From positions 2,170,001 to 2,234,000 of the forward strand of contig CAXXIH010000008.1 in NCBI GenBank assembly GCA_963663365.2: DNA of 64,000 nt. Direction: 5' to 3'. The notes under the pieces are model-generated. The model made no database searches. It saw only the letters and a list, made by a program, of their open reading frames with translations, and had not been told where the DNA came from. Made by a program: the position numbers and the translations under genes. Below, piece after piece: positions 44,661 to 54,542 of the stretch. Positions within the stretch are counted from its first letter, which is position 1, and the number at the start of each line of letters is the position of its first letter. Origin of the DNA: G963663365 sp963663365 (GTDB lineage Bacteria > Hinthialibacterota > Hinthialibacteria > Hinthialibacterales > G963663365).

Positions 44661-46766
44661 ATGCTGGCGGAACAAACAGAACATAAGCATCTAGCGAAAC
44701 ATGATCAGGGCGTTCACGCCTGGAGAGTCTCGTACATCTCCGGTTTGACCGCCCTTTTTGTATATATTTGCACTCTCCCTCCCACATTCACATTCGGTGA
44801 CAGTGGGGAGTTCATCGCGGCCGCTTATACTCTCGGGATTCCCCATCAACCGGGTTATCCGCTCTATGTACTTATTGGGAAGACCTTCTTGTCGTTGCCT
44901 CTTCCCGGCGACATTTCATGGCGTATGAATCTGCTCAGTGCGGTCTTCGGCGCCCTCGCGGTCACTCTTTCATGTAGACTTTTTCTCGATTTCATCCGCC
45001 GCGTATATCCGAAACTCGATCATAGAAAATGTCTGCTTATTGCAGCCTCGGCGGCATTGATTCTTGCGTTCACGCCTTCATTTTGGCTTCAAGCGGTAAT
45101 TGCAGAAATCTACACACTGCACCTGTTGCTTTTGGTTGGGACTCTCTATTTGTTGGAACGCTGGGGACAGACCAACCAATCCCGCTATCTCAAATCAGCC
45201 GCCTTCGTGATGGGGCTCGACACAATTTCTCACTACTCATCGGCTGTCGTATGGCCGGTGCTGCTCTGGCGGATTTGGTATCTCCGGCAAGAAGAAAAAC
45301 ACACGCTCTCTCTCCGCATGGCTATACGGCTCGCTGGTCTTGTGGTCCTGGGCATGACACCCATACTCATCGTCTACATTCGCGCCCTCACAGAGCCCCT
45401 GCTTGAAACTCTACCCATCAATTCTTTCCGTGATTTCACAGTTTTCGTTCTATCCGGTAGTGGAGGCGATTGGCGGGGACCGGGTCTAACAGCGGCTCAA
45501 CTCATTGAACTGCTTAAACTTACAGCGCCTCAGACTTTCATCGTCTTTGTCTTTATTGCCATAGCCATTGTCGATCTACGAAAACAGGACTTTGGTTCGT
45601 TTAATTATGCGATTGGGGGAGGTGGACTGATTATGATCGCCAGCCTCCTCATCTTGACACAGACATTATCTCCCAATCAGCGAACGGATATTCCATCATT
45701 CCTGCTTCCATGTCTGCCATTTCTGTTTTGTGCAGCCGTTGCCGGCATGGCCTCGGTCTTTGGCTGGCTTAAGAATTTCCTCATAAAGCGGCCCGGCTGT
45801 TATTCGATGCGATATGCATACTGCCTGATTTTATTGGCTGTACCTTTGGTTGAATTCAACGCAGGTTGGAAATGGTGCAATCGCAAAAATGATGTCTCCG
45901 CACGCCATTTCGCAGAGTGCATGCTGGAATCTCTCCCTAAAGGTGCTGTGGCCGCTCCTATTGAAGATTCAACCTGTTTTCCGCTGTATGTTCTGCTTTG
46001 GATTGAAGAACGTCGGCCTGACTTGCTTCTATGGCCAATTATCCCGGCCTCGCCGCGTCACGCTGAATCGCTGTTAAATCCCCAAAACTATCCCCCATCG
46101 GTCCAAGGCAGACGAGTATTCACAGATCTGACGCCAACTACGTGGACTCTGGCGGAACGCATGATTCCCGGCCTCCCACTGCATGAATTGCTCCCCCAAA
46201 CTCCAATTGGAGACGATGCAAAGCAGACAGCACAAGTCGTTCCGCTTGATTCTATCGACAATCTGATTGCCCCGGTCCATGATTTCCTTGCCAACGATCA
46301 ACCCGGCAACACCAATCACTGGGCGCGACGGGTCTATGGTGCTCTGTACACAACCCAAGGCCTGTTTCTTGAACGTGCCCAAAATCAAAAAGAAGCCGCT
46401 CGGTACTTCAGGGCCGCCCTCAAAATCGATCCTGCACAGGCTGATGCGCTCCAACGTCTTGCAGACTGGGCCGTCACCGAGAACAAACTCATTGAGGCGC
46501 AAAATTATCTTGACCGGCTCTTTGAACTGGATTCGTCAATCTCTGAAGCCTGGGTCACAAAAGGCCGCCTCCAAGCAAAACAAAATGAACCATATGAGGC
46601 CATCGGTTCGTGGGAAAAGGCCCGTCTCTTGGATGCAGACAATCTACGGAGCCGTCAGTTTCTCTTACATATCTACGAAAACTTGAATGAAACAGAAGCG
46701 GCGGCTGAATGCAAACGTGAAATTCAGGAAATTCAGAGGGAATCGCAGCCAATTACCGGGCAGTGA
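44661..46766 (+). CDS. DUF2723 membrane protein with C-terminal TPR domain
   Basis: A 701-residue protein with roughly ten membrane helices in the first 420 residues. The first loop carries GDSGEFIAAAYTLGIPHQPG, the DUF2723 signature, with acidic residues placed as in GT-C O-mannosyltransferases. The C-terminal 150 residues hold TPR repeats (ARYFRAALKIDPAQADALQRL and following). It may transfer sugar from a lipid carrier to exported proteins. The link to the nearby pseudopilins as acceptors is inference. Confidence 0.82.
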   Translation: MLAEQTEHKHLAKHDQGVHAWRVSYISGLTALFVYICTLPPTFTFGDSGEFIAAAYTLGIPHQPGYPLYVLIGKTFLSLPLPGDISWRMNLLSAVFGALAVTLSCRLFLDFIRRVYPKLDHRKCLLIAASAALILAFTPSFWLQAVIAEIYTLHLLLLVGTLYLLERWGQTNQSRYLKSAAFVMGLDTISHYSSAVVWPVLLWRIWYLRQEEKHTLSLRMAIRLAGLVVLGMTPILIVYIRALTEPLLETLPINSFRDFTVFVLSGSGGDWRGPGLTAAQLIELLKLTAPQTFIVFVFIAIAIVDLRKQDFGSFNYAIGGGGLIMIASLLILTQTLSPNQRTDIPSFLLPCLPFLFCAAVAGMASVFGWLKNFLIKRPGCYSMRYAYCLILLAVPLVEFNAGWKWCNRKNDVSARHFAECMLESLPKGAVAAPIEDSTCFPLYVLLWIEERRPDLLLWPIIPASPRHAESLLNPQNYPPSVQGRRVFTDLTPTTWTLAERMIPGLPLHELLPQTPIGDDAKQTAQVVPLDSIDNLIAPVHDFLANDQPGNTNHWARRVYGALYTTQGLFLERAQNQKEAARYFRAALKIDPAQADALQRLADWAVTENKLIEAQNYLDRLFELDSSISEAWVTKGRLQAKQNEPYEAIGSWEKARLLDADNLRSRQFLLHIYENLNETEAAAECKREIQEIQRESQPITGQ

Positions 46767-46941
46767 ACGTATCCCCATAGATTGAAAAGGGCATGCTCCG
46801 ACGATAATCTCCGGCACGGAGAAAGCCGTCACATACGAATAGAACGGTTTTTATCCCTTCTATTTTTGGGAGTTTCCCATTTCTGAACAGACATCCGGCC
46901 TTCAATACATAATAACTTCCAGGTCGAAAGGACAATCACAG

Positions 46942-47391
46942 ATGAGTGATTACTACATCTATACATATGACCGCCGTATTTTCTTCGCAGATACCGATGC
47001 CGGTGGAGTTGTATATTACGCCAACTATTTGCAGTATTTCGAAGAGGCCCGTGCAGAGTACATTCGCTCAATTGGCATCCCCCTCGATATGTTGCCGGAG
47101 AAAAATTGTGTCCCCGTCGTTCGCGAGGCGCATGTCGAATACAAGGCCCCGGCACGGCTGGATGACCTAATTCATGTCGACTTATGGATTGAAGAACGAA
47201 CCAATGTGGCAATGCTTTTTAAATACATCATCCGGCGTGATAGCAAAACCAGCGGCGATCCGGAAATCCTCGTTGAAGGCTGGACCAAACTCGTGGCATG
47301 TCAATTCAAGCGTGATGGCCGTATCGCTGTTACGCGAATGCCCGCCTGGCTAACAGGCCCAATGGATGAAGTCGGCGTAAAAAAAGTCTAG
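46942..47391 (+). CDS. ybgC: YbgC-type acyl-CoA thioesterase
   Basis: A 149-residue hotdog-fold protein with FFADTDAGGVVYYANYLQYF, whose Asp is the catalytic residue of the 4-hydroxybenzoyl-CoA thioesterase/YbgC family, then FEEARAEYIRSIG. It hydrolyses short acyl-CoA or acyl-ACP. In proteobacteria ybgC precedes tolQRA; no tol-pal gene is seen here. Confidence 0.88.
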   Translation: MSDYYIYTYDRRIFFADTDAGGVVYYANYLQYFEEARAEYIRSIGIPLDMLPEKNCVPVVREAHVEYKAPARLDDLIHVDLWIEERTNVAMLFKYIIRRDSKTSGDPEILVEGWTKLVACQFKRDGRIAVTRMPAWLTGPMDEVGVKKV

Positions 47392-47416
47392 TTGACCATC
47401 GAAACATGCCGAATCG

Positions 47417-48238
47417 TTACCGGTATCGCTGCCAACTGAGTCTTTCGATAAAAGAAGGCAAGGGCGGCAGTAGATCCAAGTTCGAACGCCAATGTAATTC
47501 GTTCCGGTCCATCCCTTCCCACATGTTGACACGGTGTAGTTCGTAGAAATCCATTGGCGCGCTATCGAAACGCCGTAATCCCAATGTGAACGCCGCCTCG
47601 TAACCGAGCGAACTCGCGAGAGATTTACATCGCCAATCGAAAGCGCCATAAGGATATGCAAACAGAGTGCATTCGGTGCCAAGATTGCTTTCAATTTTTT
47701 CCCGGCTTAATGTCATATTCAGTTCAATTGTTTCCAAGTCAGCTTGAGTTAGATCGATATGTTCATAGGAATGAGACTGTATCTCAAGCACGCCATCATC
47801 AATCGTTGTCCGCAATTCGCTCCAGGAAAGTCTATTCGACGTGGAATAGTTATAGATTCCCTTAACCGTTACAAAGAAGGTTCCGCGCATTCCTCGTTCC
47901 TTGAGCAATGGAACACCATAGCGCACAGTTCCCGGATGATGGTCATCGAAAGTAATAACCACCGCCCGCCTGGGGATGGATTGCTCCCGCTTAAGAATTC
48001 GCACGTATTCGGTGGCGGTAATCGTCTGAAAATCGTTCTCAACAAGAAAATCAAGTTGGGATGCAAATACAGCCGGTGACATAACATCGGCTGTATCGGG
48101 GCTTATATCGTGATAGGTAAGAATCGGGATAGGGGGAGGAAAATCCTCGGCAAATAACGGCAAACAAAACAAGCACAATAGCAGCACAATGCCACCGGCT
48201 TGAATGCTCGATTTCGCCGCGCCAAACGAATACAACAT
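47417..48238 (-). CDS. Secreted polysaccharide deacetylase (NodB domain)
   Basis: A 273-residue protein with a signal peptide (IVLLLCLFCLPLFA at about 17-30). The NodB domain starts PIPILTYHDI; motif 1 is ITFDDHH, motif 2 SHSYEHIDL with the metal-binding His pair, and motif 3 FAYPYGAFD. It would remove acetyl groups from exported polysaccharide. In motif 1 His follows the Asp pair where Gly is usual. It is the downstream partner of the TPR lipoprotein gene (92-nt gap). Confidence 0.85.
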   Translation of the reverse strand: MLYSFGAAKSSIQAGGIVLLLCLFCLPLFAEDFPPPIPILTYHDISPDTADVMSPAVFASQLDFLVENDFQTITATEYVRILKREQSIPRRAVVITFDDHHPGTVRYGVPLLKERGMRGTFFVTVKGIYNYSTSNRLSWSELRTTIDDGVLEIQSHSYEHIDLTQADLETIELNMTLSREKIESNLGTECTLFAYPYGAFDWRCKSLASSLGYEAAFTLGLRRFDSAPMDFYELHRVNMWEGMDRNELHWRSNLDLLPPLPSFIERLSWQRYR

Positions 48239-48330
48239 CTCACTCCCCGGTCTGCCTTCTAAAAATCACAAGACTAGAAAAGCATAATGTGAGTTCTTTT
48301 CATTGTTATAAAAAAGAGCGCACAACCGGA

Positions 48331-51096
48331 TTACGGCAGGGTACCGCCCGCATTAAGTACTTTTTCGCGGACTTCAGCCTGGAATTCCGGAGTGAACTCG
48401 TATGGGTACTTGGGACCAATCTCCAAAGCACGCTTCCATTTCGGAATCGCTTCATTAATGCGTCCGGTTTTCGCATACGCATCGCCAAGATGATCCAAAA
48501 CAACCGGATGTTCTTTCCCCATAAGTTCGGCGGCTCGTTCCAAAGTCTCAACCGAACGGTCGTAATAACCCAATCTGTAATATACCCATCCCAAACTGTC
48601 GACAATATTGCCGTTATCGGGATCTAACTCATCCGCCTGCTTAATGAGACGGACGGCTTCATCTAAATTTATATTGCGTACAGCATAGATATAGCCGAGC
48701 ATATTGTAGGATTCAGCATCATTGGGGATTAGATCTATTACCCGTTTTGCAGCGGCTTCCATCTTCTCTACATCATCCGTCTTATCATAAATTAAGGCCA
48801 TATGCCGGTAGATATCGGGATCGTCGCCCACGATTTCCTTGAGTCGAACAAGTAAATCCAGGGCATCCTCATAACGTTCCATCCGATCCATAATCCATGC
48901 CAGCCGCTTGCTTGCAGGCAAATACCAAGGATCGTCATCCGTCATTTTTTCCAATGTCTGACGGAGCTGCTTTTCGGCTTCTTCATCCCGATTTTGAGCT
49001 GATAGAGAAAGCCCATGTGCATAGCCATACAGAGAATTCTCGGGATAGGCAGTCTCGGCGATGATAACCGATCTCAAGGTGCGCTCTCCAATAGCACCTT
49101 CTGTAAAAATCTCAAATAATTTGCCACTAAAAAGACTCGAAACGGTACGTTCGACACGCCCGGCCTCGTTTCGGGTAATTTGTGAATCCAGCCAATCCAA
49201 AAGCGCAAATGCATTCGTTTCCAGCTCGTCATCGGGTGAAATATAAATTAAAGCCAAACGGACCGCCAAACTGTCCGGATGTTCTTTCAAAAACGCATGC
49301 AATTCATTGCGAATCGTGGCGGCATGAGGTGATTGCGAGACGGTTTCGGATGTTTTCCCATCCTCTAATAGAAGCGCCAAACGCTCAAAAAACGAGGACC
49401 AGGTCTCTTCGTATTTAGGCTGTTTGGGCTTGTAGGTCAGGATTTCCGCCAAATTGCCCGGCGACTCGCGCAAAACGCCAAAAACCAAGGCCGCTTCCCG
49501 GGCATTCAATGCACGTAATTCTCCATTCTCGGCCTGAGCTCCCAAAATACACAAGCGGTCAGCTAAAAGGTTAAGTTGGGCCGATGCGGCAGCCTCACGG
49601 CCAAGTTTCCGCTCCAGCATCAGCAACGAAGCAGGAATTAGAAGAGAATCTGTAGCCGTTTCTTGTGCTTCCAAGAGCTGCGTTCCGATTGTCGCATCGA
49701 CGCCACTGGCCACAATAGCGTCCTGCATTTTCGGATCTAGCAGACGCAATCCTATGCGGTAATAGTCGAGGGGAGTTGAACGCGAATCCGCCATAACCGT
49801 TGCCAAAATGCCGGAAATGCCGCGTGCAGCCTCATCTGCTTGCCCTAATTCCAACCGGCATACCGGATTCAAAAGGGCAATTCGTACATCAAAAGGAACG
49901 AGGGCCAAATACGAATTGATTTCATCGATGGCCTCATCGTACTTCTTCATCTCGATCAGAATCTCGATCTGGTCTCCCCACGCACGGACTTCATCCGGCT
50001 TCTGATCCCGGATTTTCTGATATTCGGCATAGGCCTCCGCATAAGCCTGCCGGTCACGGAGTCTCTCGGCCAATAAATAGCGAATACGCATTGCTTGGCG
50101 TGCATCCAAATTGGCTTCCAGTGCCTGCCGATAGGTCTCAAGGGCATCATCTACACGGCCGGTGGCTTCCAAGAGTTCGGCCATACTCACCCAAACGTCG
50201 CCGTTATCGGGGAACTGTTGGAGCAATTCGCGATAGAGTTCGACCGCTTCGTCAACACGTCCTTGGCTTGCCAGGATCGTTGCCTGCTGATAGCGGTACT
50301 TTCCTGCATTGCGTGAATCCAAATAGGTAAGTTTCTGCAGCGCTTCAATTACAAGGTCCGCCCGCTGCAACTGGGCGGCAAAACCGGCGATATGTAGATA
50401 CCCCTGGACCGAGTTAGGATTGATTCGAATCTCTTCCTGCGCTGCACGGAGTGCAGATTCAAAATCGCCGGTTGAGGCATACGTCTCCGATAGCAATCCC
50501 TGAATTTCAGCATCTTCCGGCTCTGCTGCGGCGGCACGTTGCGCAATCTCATGTGCCTTTTGCACCTGGCCTGTGTCGAGTAGCACCTGGCCCAGACGCA
50601 TAAGCACAAAGGACGAATTGGGAGCAATCTCTAAAGCTTGTTCGTAGAGCGAAATCGCTTTCTTTGGATTTCCGCCCTCCAACTGGAAATGCGCTTCCCA
50701 GACTAGATCCTGGACCTTTTGAGAATCCTCAAGCGATAGTCCCTCATCTTTCGGCGGTTCAGCCAAAATCGCTTGAGATTCCGTCTTTTCCTCAGGAGGG
50801 GGATTCACTGCATTGTCAGTAGACTCCAACTCCCCGGATTCTGCGTTCGTATCTGTCGAAGAATCCCCCGGTTTGGACACGGAAACTTCAGGAGGAGGGG
50901 AAATAGGCGTTTCTTGGATGGTGGTGGGAGATTCCGATGGCTCTCCGACTAAAATGGCTCCACCACATCCATAAAACATCAGTACTACTATTGTAAAAGA
51001 GACAGAAGCCACCATACGCCTGGCGATAGACCAAATACGCGGGTGTTCCAAAAGGGAATGGTGTTCTTTCCGGCTCCGCAATATGGGCAACGGCAT
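48331..51096 (-). CDS. Large TPR-repeat lipoprotein-like exported protein
   Basis: A 921-residue protein. A basic 30-residue lead precedes a hydrophobic segment and FYGC (Cys44), a loose lipobox, then a disordered Pro/Ser/Glu-rich stretch and some fifteen or more TPR units to the end (for example AISLYEQALEIAPNSSFVLM and AVRLIKQADELDPDNGNIV). It probably sits in the periplasm on a lipid anchor and scaffolds an envelope complex. The ATG at 51096 has AAGGA 8 nt upstream. Its exact partner is unknown; the next gene is a polysaccharide deacetylase, as in some PgaA/PgaB-like export systems. Confidence 0.82.
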   Translation of the reverse strand: MPLPILRSRKEHHSLLEHPRIWSIARRMVASVSFTIVVLMFYGCGGAILVGEPSESPTTIQETPISPPPEVSVSKPGDSSTDTNAESGELESTDNAVNPPPEEKTESQAILAEPPKDEGLSLEDSQKVQDLVWEAHFQLEGGNPKKAISLYEQALEIAPNSSFVLMRLGQVLLDTGQVQKAHEIAQRAAAAEPEDAEIQGLLSETYASTGDFESALRAAQEEIRINPNSVQGYLHIAGFAAQLQRADLVIEALQKLTYLDSRNAGKYRYQQATILASQGRVDEAVELYRELLQQFPDNGDVWVSMAELLEATGRVDDALETYRQALEANLDARQAMRIRYLLAERLRDRQAYAEAYAEYQKIRDQKPDEVRAWGDQIEILIEMKKYDEAIDEINSYLALVPFDVRIALLNPVCRLELGQADEAARGISGILATVMADSRSTPLDYYRIGLRLLDPKMQDAIVASGVDATIGTQLLEAQETATDSLLIPASLLMLERKLGREAAASAQLNLLADRLCILGAQAENGELRALNAREAALVFGVLRESPGNLAEILTYKPKQPKYEETWSSFFERLALLLEDGKTSETVSQSPHAATIRNELHAFLKEHPDSLAVRLALIYISPDDELETNAFALLDWLDSQITRNEAGRVERTVSSLFSGKLFEIFTEGAIGERTLRSVIIAETAYPENSLYGYAHGLSLSAQNRDEEAEKQLRQTLEKMTDDDPWYLPASKRLAWIMDRMERYEDALDLLVRLKEIVGDDPDIYRHMALIYDKTDDVEKMEAAAKRVIDLIPNDAESYNMLGYIYAVRNINLDEAVRLIKQADELDPDNGNIVDSLGWVYYRLGYYDRSVETLERAAELMGKEHPVVLDHLGDAYAKTGRINEAIPKWKRALEIGPKYPYEFTPEFQAEVREKVLNAGGTLP

Positions 51097-51282
51097 ACCA
51101 AATTTCCTTTCTGCTCAAATTCCTTGAGACAACGGTTAGCCGGCTCTTTCGATACGCTTGAAAGCCACGCTTTACCGGAAGATTCGGTCACTCTTATCCT
51201 ATCGCGAGCGGATTAAGGCTGCCACGCTACCTGATGGACTGCGGTCCACGGATAACACCAAGGCCCACGGTACTTCTGAACG

Positions 51283-52200
51283 ATGAATTTCTGGTTTCTT
51301 GACCTCCCAGCGATGTTTTGGATCGGTGTTGCTTTTGTTTTTGGGGCATGTGCCGGGAGTTTTGCCAATGTCTGCATCTATCGTATGCCAATGGAGATCT
51401 CCATTGTAACTCCCCGTTCCAAATGCCCGCATTGTGGCACTCTGTTGACCTGGCAAGAGAATATCCCTCTTATCTCGTGGTTGATGCTGGGCGCGCGCTG
51501 TAAGACCTGTTGCGCCCCCATTAGCGTGCGATATCCGATTATAGAAATGCTCACCGGTGCGGTCTTTTCACTGGTTGTCTGGCGGGTAGGTATGGTGCCG
51601 GCCACCCCTGTTTATCTTATTCTAATGTGGTCGTGGATCGTCCTCTCGGGAATTGACTGGGATTACTATTTCATCCCCGATGAAATCAACATAACAGGCA
51701 TGGTTGCGGGCCCTGTGATAGCACTCATAGCCCAATTCGTTCCCTGGCCGACTGGTTTGATCGTCCAAGATCTGTGGGCAAGTCTGCTTGGTTTGGCGGT
51801 CGGCGGAGGAGTGATCTGGTTCATTCGTAAGCTGGGCTCGTTCATTTTGCGACAAGAAGCCATGGGATTCGGGGATGTGAAGCTCATGGCTTTCATCGGC
51901 TCATTCTTGGGTTGGAAATTCGCTTTGATTTCAATTTTCTTGGGAGCCATATGTGGAACGATTGTGGGGCTCGCCATCAAGGCATCGTTACACACAAAGA
52001 CCGACCCCCCTGAGGATGCCGATTCAGAAGCATTTCTCGAGAAAAACAATCCGCTTGGCATACCTTTCGAACTCGAAAACCGCTATACACGAATTCCCTT
52101 TGGCCCTTATCTTGTGCTAGGTTCTTTTATAACATTCCTTTACGGTAAGGAATTATGGGCTTGGTATTGGCAAGGCTTGGCGGGTTCTGCAACATTCTAA
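51283..52200 (+). CDS. pilD: Prepilin peptidase (type IV leader peptidase)
   Basis: A 305-residue membrane aspartyl protease and N-methyltransferase. Residues 48-51 (CPHC) and 73-76 (CKTC) form the zinc site of the cytoplasmic loop. The catalytic Asp residues are Asp125 in SGIDWDYYFIPD and Asp198 in GFGDVKLM, as in the GxGD family. It would cut and methylate the three pseudopilins at 42487-44584. An insertion of about 40 residues near residue 230-270 precedes the last helix. Confidence 0.93.
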   Translation: MNFWFLDLPAMFWIGVAFVFGACAGSFANVCIYRMPMEISIVTPRSKCPHCGTLLTWQENIPLISWLMLGARCKTCCAPISVRYPIIEMLTGAVFSLVVWRVGMVPATPVYLILMWSWIVLSGIDWDYYFIPDEINITGMVAGPVIALIAQFVPWPTGLIVQDLWASLLGLAVGGGVIWFIRKLGSFILRQEAMGFGDVKLMAFIGSFLGWKFALISIFLGAICGTIVGLAIKASLHTKTDPPEDADSEAFLEKNNPLGIPFELENRYTRIPFGPYLVLGSFITFLYGKELWAWYWQGLAGSATF

Positions 52201-52414
52201 GAACCGGCATTCATGAGTTGGGGACAAAAAATACGGCCACTATTTCAAGGCAATTTATTGGCACACGAGTGGAACGGTTGTCTGGCTCAACAACGCGATT
52301 CAAAGCAATCCAGTGCAATGGCATCAATACCAATCACTCGTAGAAACAGGCGGGTTAAGTTTGCACTCGTCATTTAGCTGCCAAATCTGTAAAATCCGTT
52401 TCTAGGTGCGATTA

Positions 52415-53596
52415 ATGGTCGAAAGAGAACTTACTCCACGCCAAAAAGAAGCGTTGAGCCTGGCTGAGGTTGCTTTTCCTTTTGAGCGGATGTTCCAAGG
52501 CATGGTTGTCGATGGGCTACCCGCAAGCGGCACCTTTCCAACCTGGATCGATGTATTTGAACGTTGTGACACCGAAATTCGTCAACGTTTCGCATCCAAG
52601 GGGCCAATGGCTTGTTATGTTATTGCGAATCAAATGGCGTGGTTCGTTGGCGAAAATATCGTATCGCTTACCGAAATCCTTAAGGAAATGCATGGCCCCG
52701 CCAGCGGATTAGCCGCATCCAATTACCTCACAGTTGGGGAGGTTTATCAACAAATCAATCCTGTTTCTCAGACATGTTCGGGAAACCTATGTGTGGCCAT
52801 GGCCGATCTCGCCCGCACACGCGCATTTCAATCGGGAGAAGATGTCTACGGCTGCAAAGAACTCGAAGACATTATGAAACGCTTCCATCCGGCCATGGAA
52901 CATCTCAATAAGGGATTGGCCGGCGTTCAAGCCATGGATGGTAAACCCACACCCGGATTTGAAATCCGTATGACGCCCGAAAAGCAAAAGCTGCTTCATC
53001 TGTGGGAACTTCTTGAAATTGCCATCCCCCGGCTAAAAGAAAATGATCGTGAGCCGATCGAGAAGATTATGAAACAACTTCTCCGTCCGGGTGAAAACGA
53101 ATCCGATACATCTGAAAGCGATCAAGGATTCGTTTTCCGTGTTCGGAATTTATTGGGTAAAAGGCTCGAAAACCGAGACCGCGCATTCCTATCCGATACC
53201 CGGGGCGCACTGCTCCAAAGCAGGCGCGAATTTCTTACGATTAACGCGTTCATTTCCACCTACCACCAAATGATCCTCGCCCCCAGGGCCTACGAGGAAG
53301 CCAATGCGGCCGTGCAATACGCCATTCTTTCAAAACAAAGGCGCTATGCGGCACGGGCCTGCAAAGAACTTGCCGACCAATCTCCTCAAGAAATGGCAAA
53401 TTTGAATCAAGCGGTATCCAAAGCGGCTGAAACGGAAGCGAAAATCAATCCGGATCGCCTGCTGGCCGAGTTAAGTCAGAAAGGAACCATTACTCTGCCC
53501 AAGGATTTCGTTGCCGAAACTGAGGAGAAACTGGGGGCTCAGCAACAAGAAAAGGTTAAAAAGCCTCGCATCGGCATGCACATACGACACAAATAA
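52415..53596 (+). CDS. Unassigned 393-residue protein
   Basis: A soluble, mostly helical protein that I cannot place in a family. It contains a Cys pair (CSGNLC) near residue 125 and a basic tail ending RIGMHIRHK. The ATG at 52415 is preferred over the GTG-type extension at 52406. No membrane segment or signal peptide is seen. It stands alone, with 214 bp before it and 431 bp of noncoding sequence after it. Confidence 0.72.
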   Translation: MVERELTPRQKEALSLAEVAFPFERMFQGMVVDGLPASGTFPTWIDVFERCDTEIRQRFASKGPMACYVIANQMAWFVGENIVSLTEILKEMHGPASGLAASNYLTVGEVYQQINPVSQTCSGNLCVAMADLARTRAFQSGEDVYGCKELEDIMKRFHPAMEHLNKGLAGVQAMDGKPTPGFEIRMTPEKQKLLHLWELLEIAIPRLKENDREPIEKIMKQLLRPGENESDTSESDQGFVFRVRNLLGKRLENRDRAFLSDTRGALLQSRREFLTINAFISTYHQMILAPRAYEEANAAVQYAILSKQRRYAARACKELADQSPQEMANLNQAVSKAAETEAKINPDRLLAELSQKGTITLPKDFVAETEEKLGAQQQEKVKKPRIGMHIRHK

Positions 53597-54027
53597 ACAC
53601 TTATCCCAAAGCCCTCTGACACTTTCCGGTTGCATATCTATAGGCCCGGATTCTTTCCCTATCGCTAGGCACAAAATACCGCATCTTTGCTTTTTTTGCC
53701 GGAATTCCGGCAAACACACTGTTTATTTCTTTCAACAATTCGGCGGATACGGCCCAATTCCAAAGACGAATTTTCGAAAGACCATTGGATGCCGCAAGAA
53801 ACGTCAAGAAACTCGTAACCTCTACGTAATCAATAAGTTACAGACTTATCCCCACAGCATATATTTCCATATATTTGAAAAGTGGGCCTTCTCTAATATG
53901 TAATCTCCATTCAGCGATAACGCCGCTCGGCAGTTGGCACTTTCCTTGTTCTATACCTTCGCAAGCGGACCACGGTGACCCGCGTGGCTCGAAATCTGTA
54001 ATCACCGCCCGCTTACAGAAGGTAAAG
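53597..54027. other. Noncoding 431-bp gap
   Basis: Open frames here are short and overlap on both strands, so none is called. The gap holds a 20-bp perfect palindrome (53695-53714) preceded by a seven-T run and two DnaA-box-like words (near 53604 and 53848) that are not consensus. An AT-rich patch lies near 53860-53880. Confidence 0.4.
53695..53714. repeat. 20-bp perfect palindrome
   Basis: Each half is TTTGCCGGAA or its complement, centred on an EcoRI-like GAATTC. A T-run precedes it on the plus strand and no T-run follows in either direction, so it is not an intrinsic terminator. It may bind a dimeric regulator. Confidence 0.5.
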
Positions 54028-54273
54028 ATGGACGCGATTGGCTCAACAACTTTGTTTCGGCCCACACAGGCCACAAGAAGTACACGGGACAATCTGAACG
54101 GTTTCTACAACCGGACATCTGAATTCGTCCAAGAAAAGTTCGAAAACATTCGGGGCGAGTTGACCGAAACCACGGGACGCAAGCTTAATCCCACCTCCGA
54201 ACAAGGATTGGATGATCGTCCGGTTGCCCTCAGACCTCATGGCCTCGGGGAAATCATCGACATGTTCGTTTAA
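54028..54273 (+). CDS. Small unassigned protein (81 residues)
   Basis: An ATG at 54028 with AGAAGG 5 nt upstream opens an 81-residue polar protein with a central helix (FYNRTSEFVQEKFENI) and a hydrophobic end (LGEIIDMFV). The frame extends further upstream, but that part lacks a ribosome binding site. A textbook terminator follows 53 nt after the stop, supporting a real transcription unit. No family is recognised. Confidence 0.6.
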   Translation: MDAIGSTTLFRPTQATRSTRDNLNGFYNRTSEFVQEKFENIRGELTETTGRKLNPTSEQGLDDRPVALRPHGLGEIIDMFV

Positions 54274-54325
54274 TTCATTCGCCGTGACCGTTGCGGCACA
54301 GGCCGCAATGTTTTTCTTCCTCCAG

Positions 54326-54360
54326 GGACCGCAGCTCTCCACTGCGGTCCACTTTTTTTT
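54326..54360 (+). terminator. Strong intrinsic terminator
   Basis: GGACCGCAG and CTGCGGTCC form a perfect 9-bp stem with a 7-nt loop, followed by AC and eight T residues. It ends the transcript of the small gene at 54028-54273. Confidence 0.92.
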
Positions 54361-54542
54361 GGCGCAATTTTCCGAAGATAAGATATAAATTGCCCCCGGG
54401 ACAACACCATTTCCCGGAAATTTCGCAGGATTACATTAAATAGGCATGGTTTATACGCTCATAATCAATGCTATGTTACAATGGTGTAATGTAAGCCTGA
54501 GCCACTCTATACGGCCTGAAACATTCTGAAGAAGCAATTCTT

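Noticed and set aside
53600..53856. Two DnaA-box-like words near an AT-rich patch
   Set aside because: Both differ from the consensus, no dnaA, dnaN, gidA or parAB gene is near, and two weak matches are expected by chance.
53838..54092. Minus-strand 84-residue frame
   Set aside because: It overlaps the better supported small plus-strand gene, has no ribosome binding site and shows no family resemblance.
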